Assembly: GCA_041652255.1 (NCBI GenBank)
Contig: JBAZHT010000001.1
Location: 1-64,000, forward strand
Length of the DNA: 64,000 bases
Reading direction: 5' to 3'
From: DMER64 sp041652255
GTDB lineage: Bacteria > Bacteroidota > Bacteroidia > Bacteroidales > UBA932
Made by a program: the position numbers and the translations under genes. The notes under the pieces were generated by a model. It was not told the DNA's origin and made no database searches. It was given only the letters and a program-made list of their open reading frames with translations. Of the stretch, positions 23,590-34,214 are shown in pieces (position 1 is the stretch's first letter; the number at the start of each line of letters is the position of its first letter).

Positions 23590-26500
23590 TTTACCAAAGC
23601 AAAATCCTGCCTGTGTGGCATTTTGGGGTTATTGGCATAGATCCGGGAAGCTAAGTAATAGGAACCTGCCGATTGCGGTACCAGTTTGCATACGTAAACA
23701 GCCTCTCCGTTATTGACTTCTTCCAGTGTGTATGGAATGATGTCGTCTATAATGACTTCTCCGTCTTTACCCCGGGTGGTGATGACCATCTCAACACCAA
23801 TGTCATCTGCAGAGAGCGCTCCCAGGTAAATTTTCACGCGGGATTCGCTTTCACTTCCCAAAGTAAGGATGTCTTTGCTGTCGTTGGGATGCGTGTAGGA
23901 CAATACTTCCAGGGATCCCCATTCCCGTTCCAGTTTGCGTTTCCAGTAAGCCATTTCCCTTGCCTGGGTATAATTGTCTTTGACCATTTGGGCAAATCTT
24001 TTCTGGAGCGGTTTGTAGAACTTAACCTCATAATCTTCCATCATGCGGTTGGTCGTATAATTACCAGCAACGTATGCCACGGTATTTTTTATATGCCGGA
24101 CCCATTCCACCGGAACTCCTTCTTTGTTCCGTTTGTAGAACAATGGCACGATCTCATTTTCAAGCATATTATAGATCACTGCCGCATCCATTTCGTCCTG
24201 GTATTCCTGGTTTTCATAGGTTCTTGCCTCGGACAATGCCCAGCCGGCTCCAGGTTGGTATCCTTCCACCCACCATCCGTCCAGGACACTGAAATGCATT
24301 ACGCCGTTCAATGAAGCTTTTTCCCCGCTGGTACCGGAAGCTTCCAGGGGACGTGTAGGTGTGTTCATCCAGACATCCACTCCCTGAACCAGGCGCTTGG
24401 CCATTTCCATATTGTAATTGGGCAGGAAAAGGACCTTGCCCATAAAACGCGGCATACGCGATACCTCTACAATGCGTTTAATCAGATCCTGACCGGCTTT
24501 GTCATGAGGATGAGCTTTCCCGGCAAAGAGGAACTGTACCGGATGTTTGGGATTATTAACCAGGGCATCCAGACGGTCCAGGTTTGTGAACAACAGGTGT
24601 GCCCGTTTATAGGTAGCAAAACGCCGTGCAAAACCGATGGTTAGAATGTCCTTGCTCAAAGCGGCCCGGATGGATACGACGTCCTTGGGAGAATAAAATT
24701 CAGGAGCTTTTTCCGTACTGGACAATGCAGTCACAATCCTATCCATAAGCTTGGCCCTCAAGTTATTGCGAACATTCCATATCTCTTTGTCTTCAACGTT
24801 TAAAAATGCTTTAAAACAGTCTCTGTCATAATGATGGGAACCAAAATCAGGACCGAAAACGCGGGAATGTATCTTTTTCCATTCAGAGGCCGTCCAGGTA
24901 TGGTAATGCACCCCGTTGGTAACATAATCCACGTGCGATTCCTGGGGCAGGTATCCCGGCCAGAGGGGATTGAGTATCTCACGGCTTACCTGCCCGTGAA
25001 GCTTGCTCACTCCGTTGATCTCCTGGGACAGGTTCGCTGCCAGGAAACTCATGGAGAATTTTTCATACGCATTACAGGTAACGGATTTACCCAGTGCCAT
25101 AAGGGTTTCCCAGGAAGTTTTAAGACGGTCCGGGTAATGCGAAAAATAGGGACGCAACATGTCTTCGGTAAAGGCATCGTGGCCAGCGGGGACAGGTGTG
25201 TGTGTTGTAAAGAGCGATGATGCCCTTACTACTTCTCTGGCCTCTTCAAAAGACAGGTTTTCTTCAATCACGTATTCCCTTATGCGTTCCAATCCGGTAA
25301 AGGCTGCGTGTCCCTCGTTGCAGTGATAAGTATCGGCATCAATGCCTAGGGCGCGCAATGCCCTGATACCTCCCACTCCCAGGAGCAATTCCTGCTTAAG
25401 CCTGTTTTCCCAGTCTCCACCGTAGAGTTGGTGGGTGATGGGACGGTCTTCGGGCAGGTTATCTTCAAAATCGGTGTCCAGCAGGTATAAGGCCGTTTTA
25501 CCAATATCAACCCTCCATATCCTGGCATATACATTCCTTCCGGGGAATGCGATGCTTATGGTAGTCCAGTTGTCCTGGCTGTCCCTGACCGGCATTACAG
25601 GTATTTTCTGGAAATCAATCACTTCCCTGTCGCTAACCTGATCTCCCTGTGCCGAAAGAAACTGACGAAAATAACCGTACCTGTATAACAGACCGACACC
25701 CGTCATGGGAACTCCCTTGTCTGAGGATTCTTTCAAATAATCCCCTGCCAGGACTCCCAAGCCTCCTGAGTAGATCTTCAGGGTCCAGTCCAAACCGTAT
25801 TCCATACTGAAATATGCAATCCGTGGCCCTTTCATTTCCTGACGGGCGTTCATGTAGTCCCGGAAACGGGCTTCCACGCTGTCCAGCTGTTCCAGGAAAG
25901 CCTTGCTTTTTTCCAAAGCCTTGTATTTCTTATAGGGTATTTTATCCAGCAACACAATGGGATTTTTTTCCACCCTGCGCCACAGGTCCGGATCTATGCC
26001 TGAAAAAATCTTTCTGGCATCCTGGTTCCAGGACCACCATAAATTTCTTGACAACACCTCCAGAAAAAGCAATCTTTGGGGCAATTGTTTTTGTATGGTA
26101 ATAGGAGACCATGTGGGTGTGGAAACGAGTATATCCCGGCGAAGTGTAGTGCATTCATCCCTTTTTACAGGAAAGGCACCCATGTTTTCCACTATTTTTT
26201 CCAAGGCTATGGCATAGGCTTTCCGGTAATATTTCAATTGGTTGTCCCATAAAGCAATTGTAGAAACATCCCGTGCATTTTCTTTCACCTTTTCCGCTTC
26301 CTCTTGTGTCAAAAGACTCATTTTCCTTACCACGGCAGCCACATCTTTGACAACGGATTCGTAGTTGTTGTCGTCGCGATGAATGACCTCAATGGCAGGA
26401 TGGTCCTTCTTGTACATTTTGTCAACCCACAGGCCGAATCCGGCCAGTGAAGTGGTAACAGTGGGTACGCGAAAGGCAAGGCTTTCCAGCGGGGTATATC

Positions 26501-27791
26501 CCCAGGGTTCGTAATAAGACGGGAATATGGTAAGATCCAGGCCAATGAGTAATTCATAATATGTCTTGCCTATAAGTCCGTCATCCCCGTTCAGATAACT
26601 GGGAATAAAAAACACTTTTACATGGTTTTTTTCTGAGTTCCACAAATTTTGCTCCCGCAAAACATTTAGAACCGGATCGTACTCCGGTTCATTGAGAATA
26701 TGGGTGGTAAAGAGATCGTCGTAGTTCTTCCTGGGGCCTTTATGATAAGCCGGGATCATGAGGAAGGCCAGGATTTCGCGGTCAGCGGATCCCCTTTCCC
26801 TGTCCAACAAGGCCATGGCCTCCAGAAAAACATCTATCCCTTTGTTTTTGTATTCATAGCGACCGCTTATTCCGACCAAAAATGCGTTGGGGTCCACTTC
26901 CCTATGAAGCATGCGTGAGGCAGTTTCCAGCAATTTTTGCCTTCCCTGTTGACGAAGTTCTTCAAATTGTTCCTCTTTAGGCGTTATGCTGTTTTCAAAA
27001 CCGTTGGGAGTCACAATATCCACTTTCTTTTCCAGGAAATGACTGCACTCCCGGGACGTGATGTCGCTTACAGTAGTAAATGCATCTGCATTGAAAGCAG
27101 CTGTCTTTTCCAGGGACTGTTTTGCTATGATATGGTATTCACGGGCTTTTTCAGCCGGATTGTACATTTCCATATTATCGTACAGGGGAAGCATGTTTCC
27201 GGCAATGGAACGTCCCACAACCGTGGCATGGGTGGTAAAAGTGGTGGCAACCGGGATTTTCACGGATTTCAGGTACAACAGTCCCATACCAGTCATCCAT
27301 TCGTGGAACTGGGCCACACTCTTGTGATGCGGGGCCAGGTTAAAGCGCACAAAACTCTCTATGACGATCCCGGAAGCATACCCAAACAGGGCGGGTTCTA
27401 TATAATCCCATTGTCCGCTGATGGAATCCAGTTTGTATTTTTTCCAGAACTCGGTAAAAATTTCGTCCTTTCTTGATATATAGGATGAGAAATCCACCAG
27501 CACGGCTATGGGATTTCCCGGGACATTCCAGCGTCCTACCCGTATTCTGAGCCCTTCCTGTGCGGCACGGTCCCTCCAGGAACGTAACAGCCGGGGGTCT
27601 TCCAGAAACTCGGGGTTCTGTTTTGTTTCTCTCCATACATCAGGGCCTATGAGAATATGCCTGTTTTCCATTTCTTTTGACATATTCAAAGCCTTTGTCG
27701 CAATTACGGTATGGATCCCTCCTACCTTATTGCAGACTTCCCAACTCACTTCAAACAAATAATCGGGACTAAGATTCATTTCACTCTTCAT
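23580..27791 (-). CDS. Fused glycogen synthase (GT3) / alpha-glucan phosphorylase (GT35)
   Basis: A 1403-residue two-enzyme protein. Residues 1 to about 550 resemble eukaryote-type GT3 glycogen synthase (EVSWEVCNKVGGIHTVI at the N-terminus; PSYYEPWGYTPLES near the active site). From about 570 a phosphorylase of the short alpha-glucan type follows, beginning with LSRNLWWSWNQDARKIF and containing the PLP-lysine block EASGTSGEKASLNG. One part builds and the other breaks alpha-1,4-glucan, so the fusion could couple both directions of storage. The ATG overlaps the GH57 stop (ATGA). Such fusions are known in Bacteroidetes glycogen loci. Confidence 0.93.
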   Translation of the reverse strand: MKSEMNLSPDYLFEVSWEVCNKVGGIHTVIATKALNMSKEMENRHILIGPDVWRETKQNPEFLEDPRLLRSWRDRAAQEGLRIRVGRWNVPGNPIAVLVDFSSYISRKDEIFTEFWKKYKLDSISGQWDYIEPALFGYASGIVIESFVRFNLAPHHKSVAQFHEWMTGMGLLYLKSVKIPVATTFTTHATVVGRSIAGNMLPLYDNMEMYNPAEKAREYHIIAKQSLEKTAAFNADAFTTVSDITSRECSHFLEKKVDIVTPNGFENSITPKEEQFEELRQQGRQKLLETASRMLHREVDPNAFLVGISGRYEYKNKGIDVFLEAMALLDRERGSADREILAFLMIPAYHKGPRKNYDDLFTTHILNEPEYDPVLNVLREQNLWNSEKNHVKVFFIPSYLNGDDGLIGKTYYELLIGLDLTIFPSYYEPWGYTPLESLAFRVPTVTTSLAGFGLWVDKMYKKDHPAIEVIHRDDNNYESVVKDVAAVVRKMSLLTQEEAEKVKENARDVSTIALWDNQLKYYRKAYAIALEKIVENMGAFPVKRDECTTLRRDILVSTPTWSPITIQKQLPQRLLFLEVLSRNLWWSWNQDARKIFSGIDPDLWRRVEKNPIVLLDKIPYKKYKALEKSKAFLEQLDSVEARFRDYMNARQEMKGPRIAYFSMEYGLDWTLKIYSGGLGVLAGDYLKESSDKGVPMTGVGLLYRYGYFRQFLSAQGDQVSDREVIDFQKIPVMPVRDSQDNWTTISIAFPGRNVYARIWRVDIGKTALYLLDTDFEDNLPEDRPITHQLYGGDWENRLKQELLLGVGGIRALRALGIDADTYHCNEGHAAFTGLERIREYVIEENLSFEEAREVVRASSLFTTHTPVPAGHDAFTEDMLRPYFSHYPDRLKTSWETLMALGKSVTCNAYEKFSMSFLAANLSQEINGVSKLHGQVSREILNPLWPGYLPQESHVDYVTNGVHYHTWTASEWKKIHSRVFGPDFGSHHYDRDCFKAFLNVEDKEIWNVRNNLRAKLMDRIVTALSSTEKAPEFYSPKDVVSIRAALSKDILTIGFARRFATYKRAHLLFTNLDRLDALVNNPKHPVQFLFAGKAHPHDKAGQDLIKRIVEVSRMPRFMGKVLFLPNYNMEMAKRLVQGVDVWMNTPTRPLEASGTSGEKASLNGVMHFSVLDGWWVEGYQPGAGWALSEARTYENQEYQDEMDAAVIYNMLENEIVPLFYKRNKEGVPVEWVRHIKNTVAYVAGNYTTNRMMEDYEVKFYKPLQKRFAQMVKDNYTQAREMAYWKRKLEREWGSLEVLSYTHPNDSKDILTLGSESESRVKIYLGALSADDIGVEMVITTRGKDGEVIIDDIIPYTLEEVNNGEAVYVCKLVPQSAGSYYLASRIYANNPKMPHRQDFALVKWL

Positions 27792-28981
27792 ACTTTCTTT
27801 TTAGTGGTGCGGAGCGTGATATCACTCAGCACGTTCATATAATTAATAAATGCCTCGTACGGGGTATCGTAGGGATTGAAATATTTATGTACGTCCCCGT
27901 CTGAAAAGAATTTGGTACACATATAATAAAAATGGTCACTGGCCTGCAACCTGCGAAAATCACGCTGCAACCGGGCATCGTTGCTTTCCCTGACCTGGTT
28001 TTCTATCTTGTATAGATTTTCAAACGCTTCTTTTTGCAATTCATTCCCCAGCCAGGCGCTGATATCCCTTTCTTCATCCGCCCAGGAAATGGCGTAGGGA
28101 ACGTTCAAAGGAGCTATCGGTTGGTGTTTTGCGGCAGCCTGAGAGGGAGTTAGCATCTCAATACCCGAATGATTAAGGATCATACCGGGTAACGCCTTCA
28201 GAAAATCAAATATCCCGGAAGAAGCATTTTGGTGCTCACCAAAACTTTCGTAATCCATAAATATGTTTAGAATATCGTCTTTTTCCAGCGCCGCAGCAAC
28301 CCAGGATGCGTATTTTTCGGCAGTCAGGGGCCAGTCTCCCCATTTCCTGTCCGAAAAACGGAAAGCGATGTCGTCACTGAGTCTGAAATTTCTCAGAAGC
28401 AATTTCAATTTAGGGTTCAGAGCATTGACATAAAGGTAATTCGGGCTTTTCCACCCCATTATGTGTCTGGCGCCTTCAGTCAACATGGTGCCAAAACCCA
28501 TTCCGGAGACCATTTCACCAATGGTGTCCGAATAGATCAGTTCGGTATTCCTGAAAGCGGTCGGTTTTTGTCCAAAATATTTCTCTACGGCCTTGACGTG
28601 CATGGTAGTCTGATCCCTGAATTTTTTGGGTGAGATCAACGAGGACAGGGAATGCGAATACGTCTCGGCAAGAAATTCCACACACCCGGTTTTAGCCAAC
28701 ATCCGGAAAGAATCCAGAGCCTGTGGAGCGAATTGCTCCATTTGTTCCAGGGCTATCCCGCTCACAGAAAATGCGATCCGGAACGCACCGTCGTATTTTT
28801 TGATCAGTTCCAGCATCAGCCGGTTGGCGGGTATGTAACATCTGTCAGCCACCCGTGACATGATGGTCTTGTTGGCAAATTCATCAAAATAATCGTGGTT
28901 TTTACCTATGTCAAAGAACCGGTATTGACGTAACCTGTAAGGTTGATGCACCTGAAAGTACAAACAGAGTGTCTTTTTCAT
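27788..28981 (-). CDS. GH57 family alpha-amylase/glucanotransferase
   Basis: A 397-residue GH57 enzyme. The conserved regions are visible: LYFQVHQPYRL (region 1), the nucleophile Glu in FRNTELIYSD, and the acid Asp in FMDYESFGEHQ. No signal peptide, so it acts in the cytoplasm on glycogen or maltodextrin. The start at 28981 (MKKTLCLYF) agrees with the family. It sits one base after the GT4 gene and overlaps the synthase/phosphorylase start. Confidence 0.9.
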   Translation of the reverse strand: MKKTLCLYFQVHQPYRLRQYRFFDIGKNHDYFDEFANKTIMSRVADRCYIPANRLMLELIKKYDGAFRIAFSVSGIALEQMEQFAPQALDSFRMLAKTGCVEFLAETYSHSLSSLISPKKFRDQTTMHVKAVEKYFGQKPTAFRNTELIYSDTIGEMVSGMGFGTMLTEGARHIMGWKSPNYLYVNALNPKLKLLLRNFRLSDDIAFRFSDRKWGDWPLTAEKYASWVAAALEKDDILNIFMDYESFGEHQNASSGIFDFLKALPGMILNHSGIEMLTPSQAAAKHQPIAPLNVPYAISWADEERDISAWLGNELQKEAFENLYKIENQVRESNDARLQRDFRRLQASDHFYYMCTKFFSDGDVHKYFNPYDTPYEAFINYMNVLSDITLRTTKKKV

Positions 28982-28982
28982 A

Positions 28983-30281
28983 TTATTGGATTTTTGATTT
29001 TCCCGGGGTAACAGATTCGTAGATATCCCTGACTTTGAGTGCGGCATTGTCCCACTTAAGGGCATTAACCTCTTCCAGTCCGCACCGGACAGACATGGCT
29101 GACAAGGCAGGATAGGTCAGTAGTCCGTATATGGCATCGGCAAGGGCATTGACATCCCAGAAATCTACTTTAATGGCATGGTGCAGTACTTCGGCTACTC
29201 CCGATTGTTTGGATATGATGGTCGGTACGTTGGCCCGCATGGCCTCCAGGGGCGATATCCCAAACGGCTCAGATACCGAAGGCATTACGTAAACATCCGA
29301 ATAAGCAAACATGTTTTTTACGTCATCTCCCTTTAAAAAACCTGTAAAATGAAAGTTAGGTGAAATTCCCAGTTTGGCCACCCGCCGGACTGCACGGTTG
29401 AACATGTCTCCGCTGCCTGCCATGACAAACCGGACATTTTGGGTTTTCTGAAGTACCTTGTAGGCCGCTTCTATAAAATATTCAGGGCCTTTCTGGAACG
29501 TGATCCTTCCCAGGAATGTGACTATCTTTTCCGGCACACCACGAATGATCTCGCGGTGTTCGCTTGAACTGAAATCCACGGCATTGTGAACAGTTATGAC
29601 TTTCTCCGGATCAATATGGTAACGGTTGATGATGGTGTTGCGGGTCAGGTGGCTTACGGCTATCACTTTGTCTGCGGTTTCCATTCCCCTTTTTTCCAGG
29701 TCGTATACCTGGGTATTGATATTTTCTCCGGAGCGGTCAAATTCAGTGGCGTGGACGTGTATGACCAAAGGTTTTCCCGATACACGTTTGGCAGCAATGC
29801 CGGCCATATAAGTAAGCCAGTCGTGGGCATGGATCACGTCAAATTGATTTTGACGGGCGATGGCCGCTGCTACCAGGGAATACCGCATGACCTCTTCCAT
29901 CAGGTTTTTCCCGTATTTGCCTGAAAATTTATATTTCTGTCCGAACGAGATCCTGAATTCATTCCATTCCTTTTCCCGTTCCAGATCAATTTTTTCTTCA
30001 AACTCATCGGGACCCAGGTAAGGGATCAGATTGGATGTTACTTTCAGGAATTGTACTTTGTCAAAGATGTGACGTGCTTCCTGTTTTGAATGAAAGGCAG
30101 CTACATCACTGGCATTGATGATGTGTACGGCTGTCTGATCCTCATCTCCCGAGGCAGAGGGCATCACAAAGAGTACTTCAACCTCTTGTTTGGCCAGTCC
30201 CCGGGTAAGACCGTCACAGGCAGTACCCAGTCCGCCGGCTATATGGGGCGGGAACTCCCATCCGAACATTAATACTTTCAT
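28983..30281 (-). CDS. GT4 glycosyltransferase (glycogen synthase-like)
   Basis: A 432-residue GT-B fold enzyme. The N-terminal MKVLMFGWEFPPHIAGGLGTA is the GT5/GT4 donor-site loop, and SVSEPFGISPLEAMRANVP is the EX7E-type motif near the C-terminus. In Bacteroidetes this gene typically accompanies GH57 and the debranching enzyme, so an alpha-1,4-glucan synthase role using NDP-glucose is likely. The start at 30281 overlaps the debranching enzyme stop by 4 bases. Confidence 0.88.
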   Translation of the reverse strand: MKVLMFGWEFPPHIAGGLGTACDGLTRGLAKQEVEVLFVMPSASGDEDQTAVHIINASDVAAFHSKQEARHIFDKVQFLKVTSNLIPYLGPDEFEEKIDLEREKEWNEFRISFGQKYKFSGKYGKNLMEEVMRYSLVAAAIARQNQFDVIHAHDWLTYMAGIAAKRVSGKPLVIHVHATEFDRSGENINTQVYDLEKRGMETADKVIAVSHLTRNTIINRYHIDPEKVITVHNAVDFSSSEHREIIRGVPEKIVTFLGRITFQKGPEYFIEAAYKVLQKTQNVRFVMAGSGDMFNRAVRRVAKLGISPNFHFTGFLKGDDVKNMFAYSDVYVMPSVSEPFGISPLEAMRANVPTIISKQSGVAEVLHHAIKVDFWDVNALADAIYGLLTYPALSAMSVRCGLEEVNALKWDNAALKVRDIYESVTPGKSKIQ

Positions 30282-32191
30282 AGCTTTCTGTGTTTTTCTA
30301 TGAGTTTGATTATTCGTAACAATTCGGCAACACTGCGGGCATTGGATATGCATCCGTGGGGTAGGTGAGGCGGATTTCCGTCGTACAACTCGGCAATTGA
30401 TCCCACCCCGTGCTCGGCAATGTCTTCTTCAAAAACACGAATGATATCCTGGGCACAGGAGGTGAAGGATTTTCCGTGAATACGAAATTGTGCATCTATG
30501 TAATGGCCAAGCAGCCATGGAAATACGGATCCCTGGTGGTAAGCCGTGTTCCTTTTTTGCGAATCTCCTTCATAATGACCTTCAAATAACGGATTCTTGG
30601 GAGACAAGGTCCTTAGACCGCGTGTGGTAAGCAATTCTTTGGTGCAGATCTCCAGTACGGTATTGATCTTTTCGTCATTAAGTGGTGTATACGGTAAGGA
30701 ACAGGCAAACAATTGATTGGGCCTTGTATAAATATTCTGGCCTTCCCGGTCCACATAATCTGCCAGTTGGGAATGCGATTCACACCAGAATGTGGGCAAA
30801 AAGTTTTCTTTGATCAGTTCGGGAATATAGCTGAATTCATTTTCAAATTCCTTATCCCCGCTTTCCCGCGCAAGTTCTAAAGCAAAACATACGGCATTGT
30901 ACCACAGAGCACACACTTCCACATCGTAGCCGACCCTGGGGGTAACCGGTTTGCCGTCTATATCGGCATCCATCCAGGTAAGCGGGGTTCCTTCTTTTTC
31001 AGCCCAGATCAATCCGTTGGGATGCATTTGCACTATTTGCGTACCGTTTTTATAGTTTCGCAACACTTCTTTCAGAAAGGTTCCGTATGATCGCCACAGA
31101 GACTGGCTGTCGCCTGTTACATGAAGGTATTGCTGCAATGACCAGAACACCCATAAAGAGGCATCGGCAGACAAGTAAAGATTGTTTTTGTCGGTTATCA
31201 GAGTGTCCAGGGCAGATGTAAACAGACTGTTATCCAGGCTTTCTGCGGCAAGAGTCAGCCCCGGCAGTGCCATTGCCGTGTCCCGGGGACATTTACCGAG
31301 CCAGGGATAGCCTGCTATCACCTGGGTTTTTCCGTTTCTGTTTATCAGGAACTGGGAGGCCGATAATTTCAGGCAATTCTTAAAGGAATCCCGTGAAGGC
31401 CTTTTTGCCAGTTCATTGGTAAATATGGTTTTCAGCCGGGAAGGATTGGCAGGCACGAGCGAAGCGGAAAAAACAATGCTTTGTCCTTTGCGTATAGGAC
31501 ATTCAAAATACCCGGGAACAAAAAGGTCTTCGTGATGTTCATAGCCACGGGCACTTTCCTGCAGGTATTCAATGTTTTTATACCAGTCGGGATACCTTAT
31601 AAATTCATTCTGGACATTCAACTGCATATACAGACGCGGAAATCCTTCGTACAAACGGTACCCCACTCCTTTTTCCACATTGGCGTGAAATATATCAGCT
31701 GACAGATTGGCATGTGTTAACTGGTGAATACTGCGAAAAGCCAAAAATGGCTTTAACCTTAAGGTTGTCGGGGAATGTGCATCCAGGAGCGTATACCTGA
31801 TGAGTAATTGTTCCTTGTTATGCAGAAAAACAATTTCTTTGCGAAAGATCATACCTCCGATCCTGTATGTTAGCGTTATGCTTTTATCTATCTCAAAATC
31901 AATAATATACTTATGTCCACGCGGTTCGTATATCCCGGGATAGCGGTGTATGCCCATATTAAAAGCCTGGTTGTGCTGAATGAGCGTTTCATCCAAAGTA
32001 GACAAGAGAACATAACTGCCGCCTCCCAATTCGTCTACGGGAACGACAAACAATCCGTGATATTTCCGGGTATTGCATCCCACCAGCGTGGTATTGAGGT
32101 ATCCTCCGGCACGGTTTGTTGCCAGGATCTCCCGGGGCAGGGAATATTCCAGGTTCCCCAATTCGTGTTTGTTGAACTGTAAATATGCCAT
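30278..32191 (-). CDS. Amylo-alpha-1,6-glucosidase (glycogen debranching, GH133)
   Basis: A 637-residue protein with the two-part plan of bacterial GDE proteins: a beta-rich N-domain (REILATNRAGGYLNTTLVG, TRKYHGLFV) and an (alpha/alpha)6 catalytic barrel from about 290 (AGYPWLGKCPRDTAMALPGL, with conserved Asp, and GVGSIAELYDGNPPHLPHG near the end). It removes alpha-1,6 branches. No signal peptide. Next upstream is glgB, 38 bases away. Confidence 0.93.
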   Translation of the reverse strand: MAYLQFNKHELGNLEYSLPREILATNRAGGYLNTTLVGCNTRKYHGLFVVPVDELGGGSYVLLSTLDETLIQHNQAFNMGIHRYPGIYEPRGHKYIIDFEIDKSITLTYRIGGMIFRKEIVFLHNKEQLLIRYTLLDAHSPTTLRLKPFLAFRSIHQLTHANLSADIFHANVEKGVGYRLYEGFPRLYMQLNVQNEFIRYPDWYKNIEYLQESARGYEHHEDLFVPGYFECPIRKGQSIVFSASLVPANPSRLKTIFTNELAKRPSRDSFKNCLKLSASQFLINRNGKTQVIAGYPWLGKCPRDTAMALPGLTLAAESLDNSLFTSALDTLITDKNNLYLSADASLWVFWSLQQYLHVTGDSQSLWRSYGTFLKEVLRNYKNGTQIVQMHPNGLIWAEKEGTPLTWMDADIDGKPVTPRVGYDVEVCALWYNAVCFALELARESGDKEFENEFSYIPELIKENFLPTFWCESHSQLADYVDREGQNIYTRPNQLFACSLPYTPLNDEKINTVLEICTKELLTTRGLRTLSPKNPLFEGHYEGDSQKRNTAYHQGSVFPWLLGHYIDAQFRIHGKSFTSCAQDIIRVFEEDIAEHGVGSIAELYDGNPPHLPHGCISNARSVAELLRIIKLIEKHRKL

Positions 32192-32229
32192 AGTTTTTTT
32201 GTTATTGCATAACCTTGCAAGATACTAAT

Positions 32230-34212
32230 TTATTCTCTATTAAATACCATTGCACTGCGTGCCGGAAGGTACAATAAAAGGACGTTGGAACCTCCCCCGG
32301 GAAGTGTAAAATGAACCGTTTCTTTGTCGTTCCTTCCAAAGCCGCCATACAACGGATCATCGGTATCCAGAATGCTATGGTATTTACCTGGATAGACCTC
32401 CATGCCGTAATCCTTGTAAGACTTTGCAGGACTCAGATTAAAAACAAAGAGCAACCTTCCCCGTTCAAAAGCCAGGACCTGTGAACCAATATCCTGTACT
32501 ACAGGACGCGGGGCATTTTTATACAAATTTTGTGCCCCGGCCAGGGTGATCATATCACGGTCAAAAAGTTCTAGTTGTCCATATCGTAATAATCCGTTGT
32601 CGGCAAGCGACCATTGCCTGCGGGCATAATAGTAGCTCCACCCGTTACCTTCCCTTGGAAAATCTATCCATTCGGGATGTCCGAATTCGTTACCCATAAA
32701 ATTGAGGTATCCGTCACCGGCTGTAGCCATGGATAGCAGGCGGATGATCTTGTGCAATGCCATTCCCCTGTCTACAACCAGAGATTGAATGTCTTTGCTC
32801 ATAGAAGTATACATCTCCTTATCTATTAGCCTGAATATTAAGGTTTTGTCGCCCACTAAAGCCTGGTCATGGCATTCGGCATAGGAAATGGTATGCTCAT
32901 CCCGGCGTTTGTTGGTCAATTCATAAAAAATATCTCCTACATGCCAGTCTTCATCTTTGACTTCCTTGATCCATTTGATCCAGTTATCGGCGACACCCAT
33001 GCTCATGCGAAAGTCAAACCCTATGCCTCCTTTGTCAAAAGGATAAGCAAGGGTAGGCATACCGCTTACATCTTCGGCTACGGTAATGGCATTGGGGTTG
33101 CAGTCGTGTATAAGCTTATTGGCCAGACCCAGGTATGTTATGGCATCTTCGTCCTGGTTCCCGTCAAAGTAGTGTCCGTATTCGGTAAATGCCCTGCCCA
33201 GTCCGTGGTCGTAATACATCATGGAGGTAACCCCGTCAAAACGGAAACCGTCCAGGTGGTATTCTTCCAGCCAGTATTTCACATTGGAAAGCAGAAAATG
33301 CATGACCGCTCCTTTTCCGTAATCAAAACAGCGGGAAGACCATAACGTGTGTTCTCCGCGCGGACCGGCATGAAAATACAGATCGGACGTACCGTCAAAC
33401 CGGCTGAGTCCTTCAATTTCATTTTTAACTGCATGCGAATGTACAAGGTCCAGTATAACCGCAATGCCTAAAGCATGAGCTTTGTCTATTAGTTTTTTTA
33501 GCCCTTCCGGGGTGCCAAAGCGGGAACTGACCGCATAAAAATTGGAAACCTGATATCCGAAAGAGCCGTAATAGGGATGTTCCTGAATGGCCATAAGCTG
33601 CAGGGTATTGTATCCCAGCCTGGCAATACGAGGCAAGACTTTCTCCCGGAACCAGTCAAAATCTGCTACTGTGGGTTCTTCACCACTCATGCCAATGTGG
33701 GCTTCGTATATGAGCGGGTTTTTTACCCGGGAAGGATTTACATGTTTCCATTTATAAGGAACGGGAGGATTCCACACCTGGGCACTGAAGATCTTGGTCT
33801 GCGGATCCTGAACACAACGCCTTGCATAAGCAGGGAGTCTTTCTCCCGACCCGCCGGGCCATTCAATAAGCCATTTATACAGTTGTCCATGCTGCAAGGT
33901 TCCCCCGGACAGTTCCAGTTCCCAGTTTCCCATGCCAACGGGTCTGAAGGCATAGGCCGGATCCTTTTTCCACCCGTTACATTCTCCAATCAGGTATATT
34001 GCCCCCGCGTTGGGAGCCCATTCCCGACAGATCCATTTCCCGCGTGTCTTGTGGAGCCCGTAATAGAGGTGATTGTTAAAAACATCGCGAAACTTCTCTT
34101 GTGAACCCTGCAATTCCATGGCTTTTTCCAGACGCATCTGATGCCGCCGCCATATTACGGGTTTAAAGGGTTTCAGGTATGGGTCCTGTTCCCATATTTC
34201 CAGATTTTCCAT
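32230..34212 (-). CDS. glgB: 1,4-alpha-glucan branching enzyme
   Basis: A 660-residue GH13 enzyme with an N-terminal CBM48 domain (REWAPNAGAIYLIGECNGW), catalytic barrel motifs DLVHSHAVKN, DGFRFDGVTSM (nucleophile Asp), TVAEDVSGMP (acid Glu) and YAECHDQALVGDKT, and a C-terminal all-beta domain. It resembles the eukaryote-like branching-enzyme subfamily (GH13_8) found in this phylum. It makes alpha-1,6 branches on glycogen. The DcaP-like gene lies 2 bases upstream, so this belongs to the long minus-strand operon. Confidence 0.95.
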   Translation of the reverse strand: MENLEIWEQDPYLKPFKPVIWRRHQMRLEKAMELQGSQEKFRDVFNNHLYYGLHKTRGKWICREWAPNAGAIYLIGECNGWKKDPAYAFRPVGMGNWELELSGGTLQHGQLYKWLIEWPGGSGERLPAYARRCVQDPQTKIFSAQVWNPPVPYKWKHVNPSRVKNPLIYEAHIGMSGEEPTVADFDWFREKVLPRIARLGYNTLQLMAIQEHPYYGSFGYQVSNFYAVSSRFGTPEGLKKLIDKAHALGIAVILDLVHSHAVKNEIEGLSRFDGTSDLYFHAGPRGEHTLWSSRCFDYGKGAVMHFLLSNVKYWLEEYHLDGFRFDGVTSMMYYDHGLGRAFTEYGHYFDGNQDEDAITYLGLANKLIHDCNPNAITVAEDVSGMPTLAYPFDKGGIGFDFRMSMGVADNWIKWIKEVKDEDWHVGDIFYELTNKRRDEHTISYAECHDQALVGDKTLIFRLIDKEMYTSMSKDIQSLVVDRGMALHKIIRLLSMATAGDGYLNFMGNEFGHPEWIDFPREGNGWSYYYARRQWSLADNGLLRYGQLELFDRDMITLAGAQNLYKNAPRPVVQDIGSQVLAFERGRLLFVFNLSPAKSYKDYGMEVYPGKYHSILDTDDPLYGGFGRNDKETVHFTLPGGGSNVLLLYLPARSAMVFNRE

Positions 34213-34214
34213 CG

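Noticed and set aside
23834..24031. Small minus-strand ORFs inside the glycogen fusion gene, and similar shadows in ileS and glgB
   Set aside because: They lie in other frames of long conserved genes and show no start context or recognisable domain.
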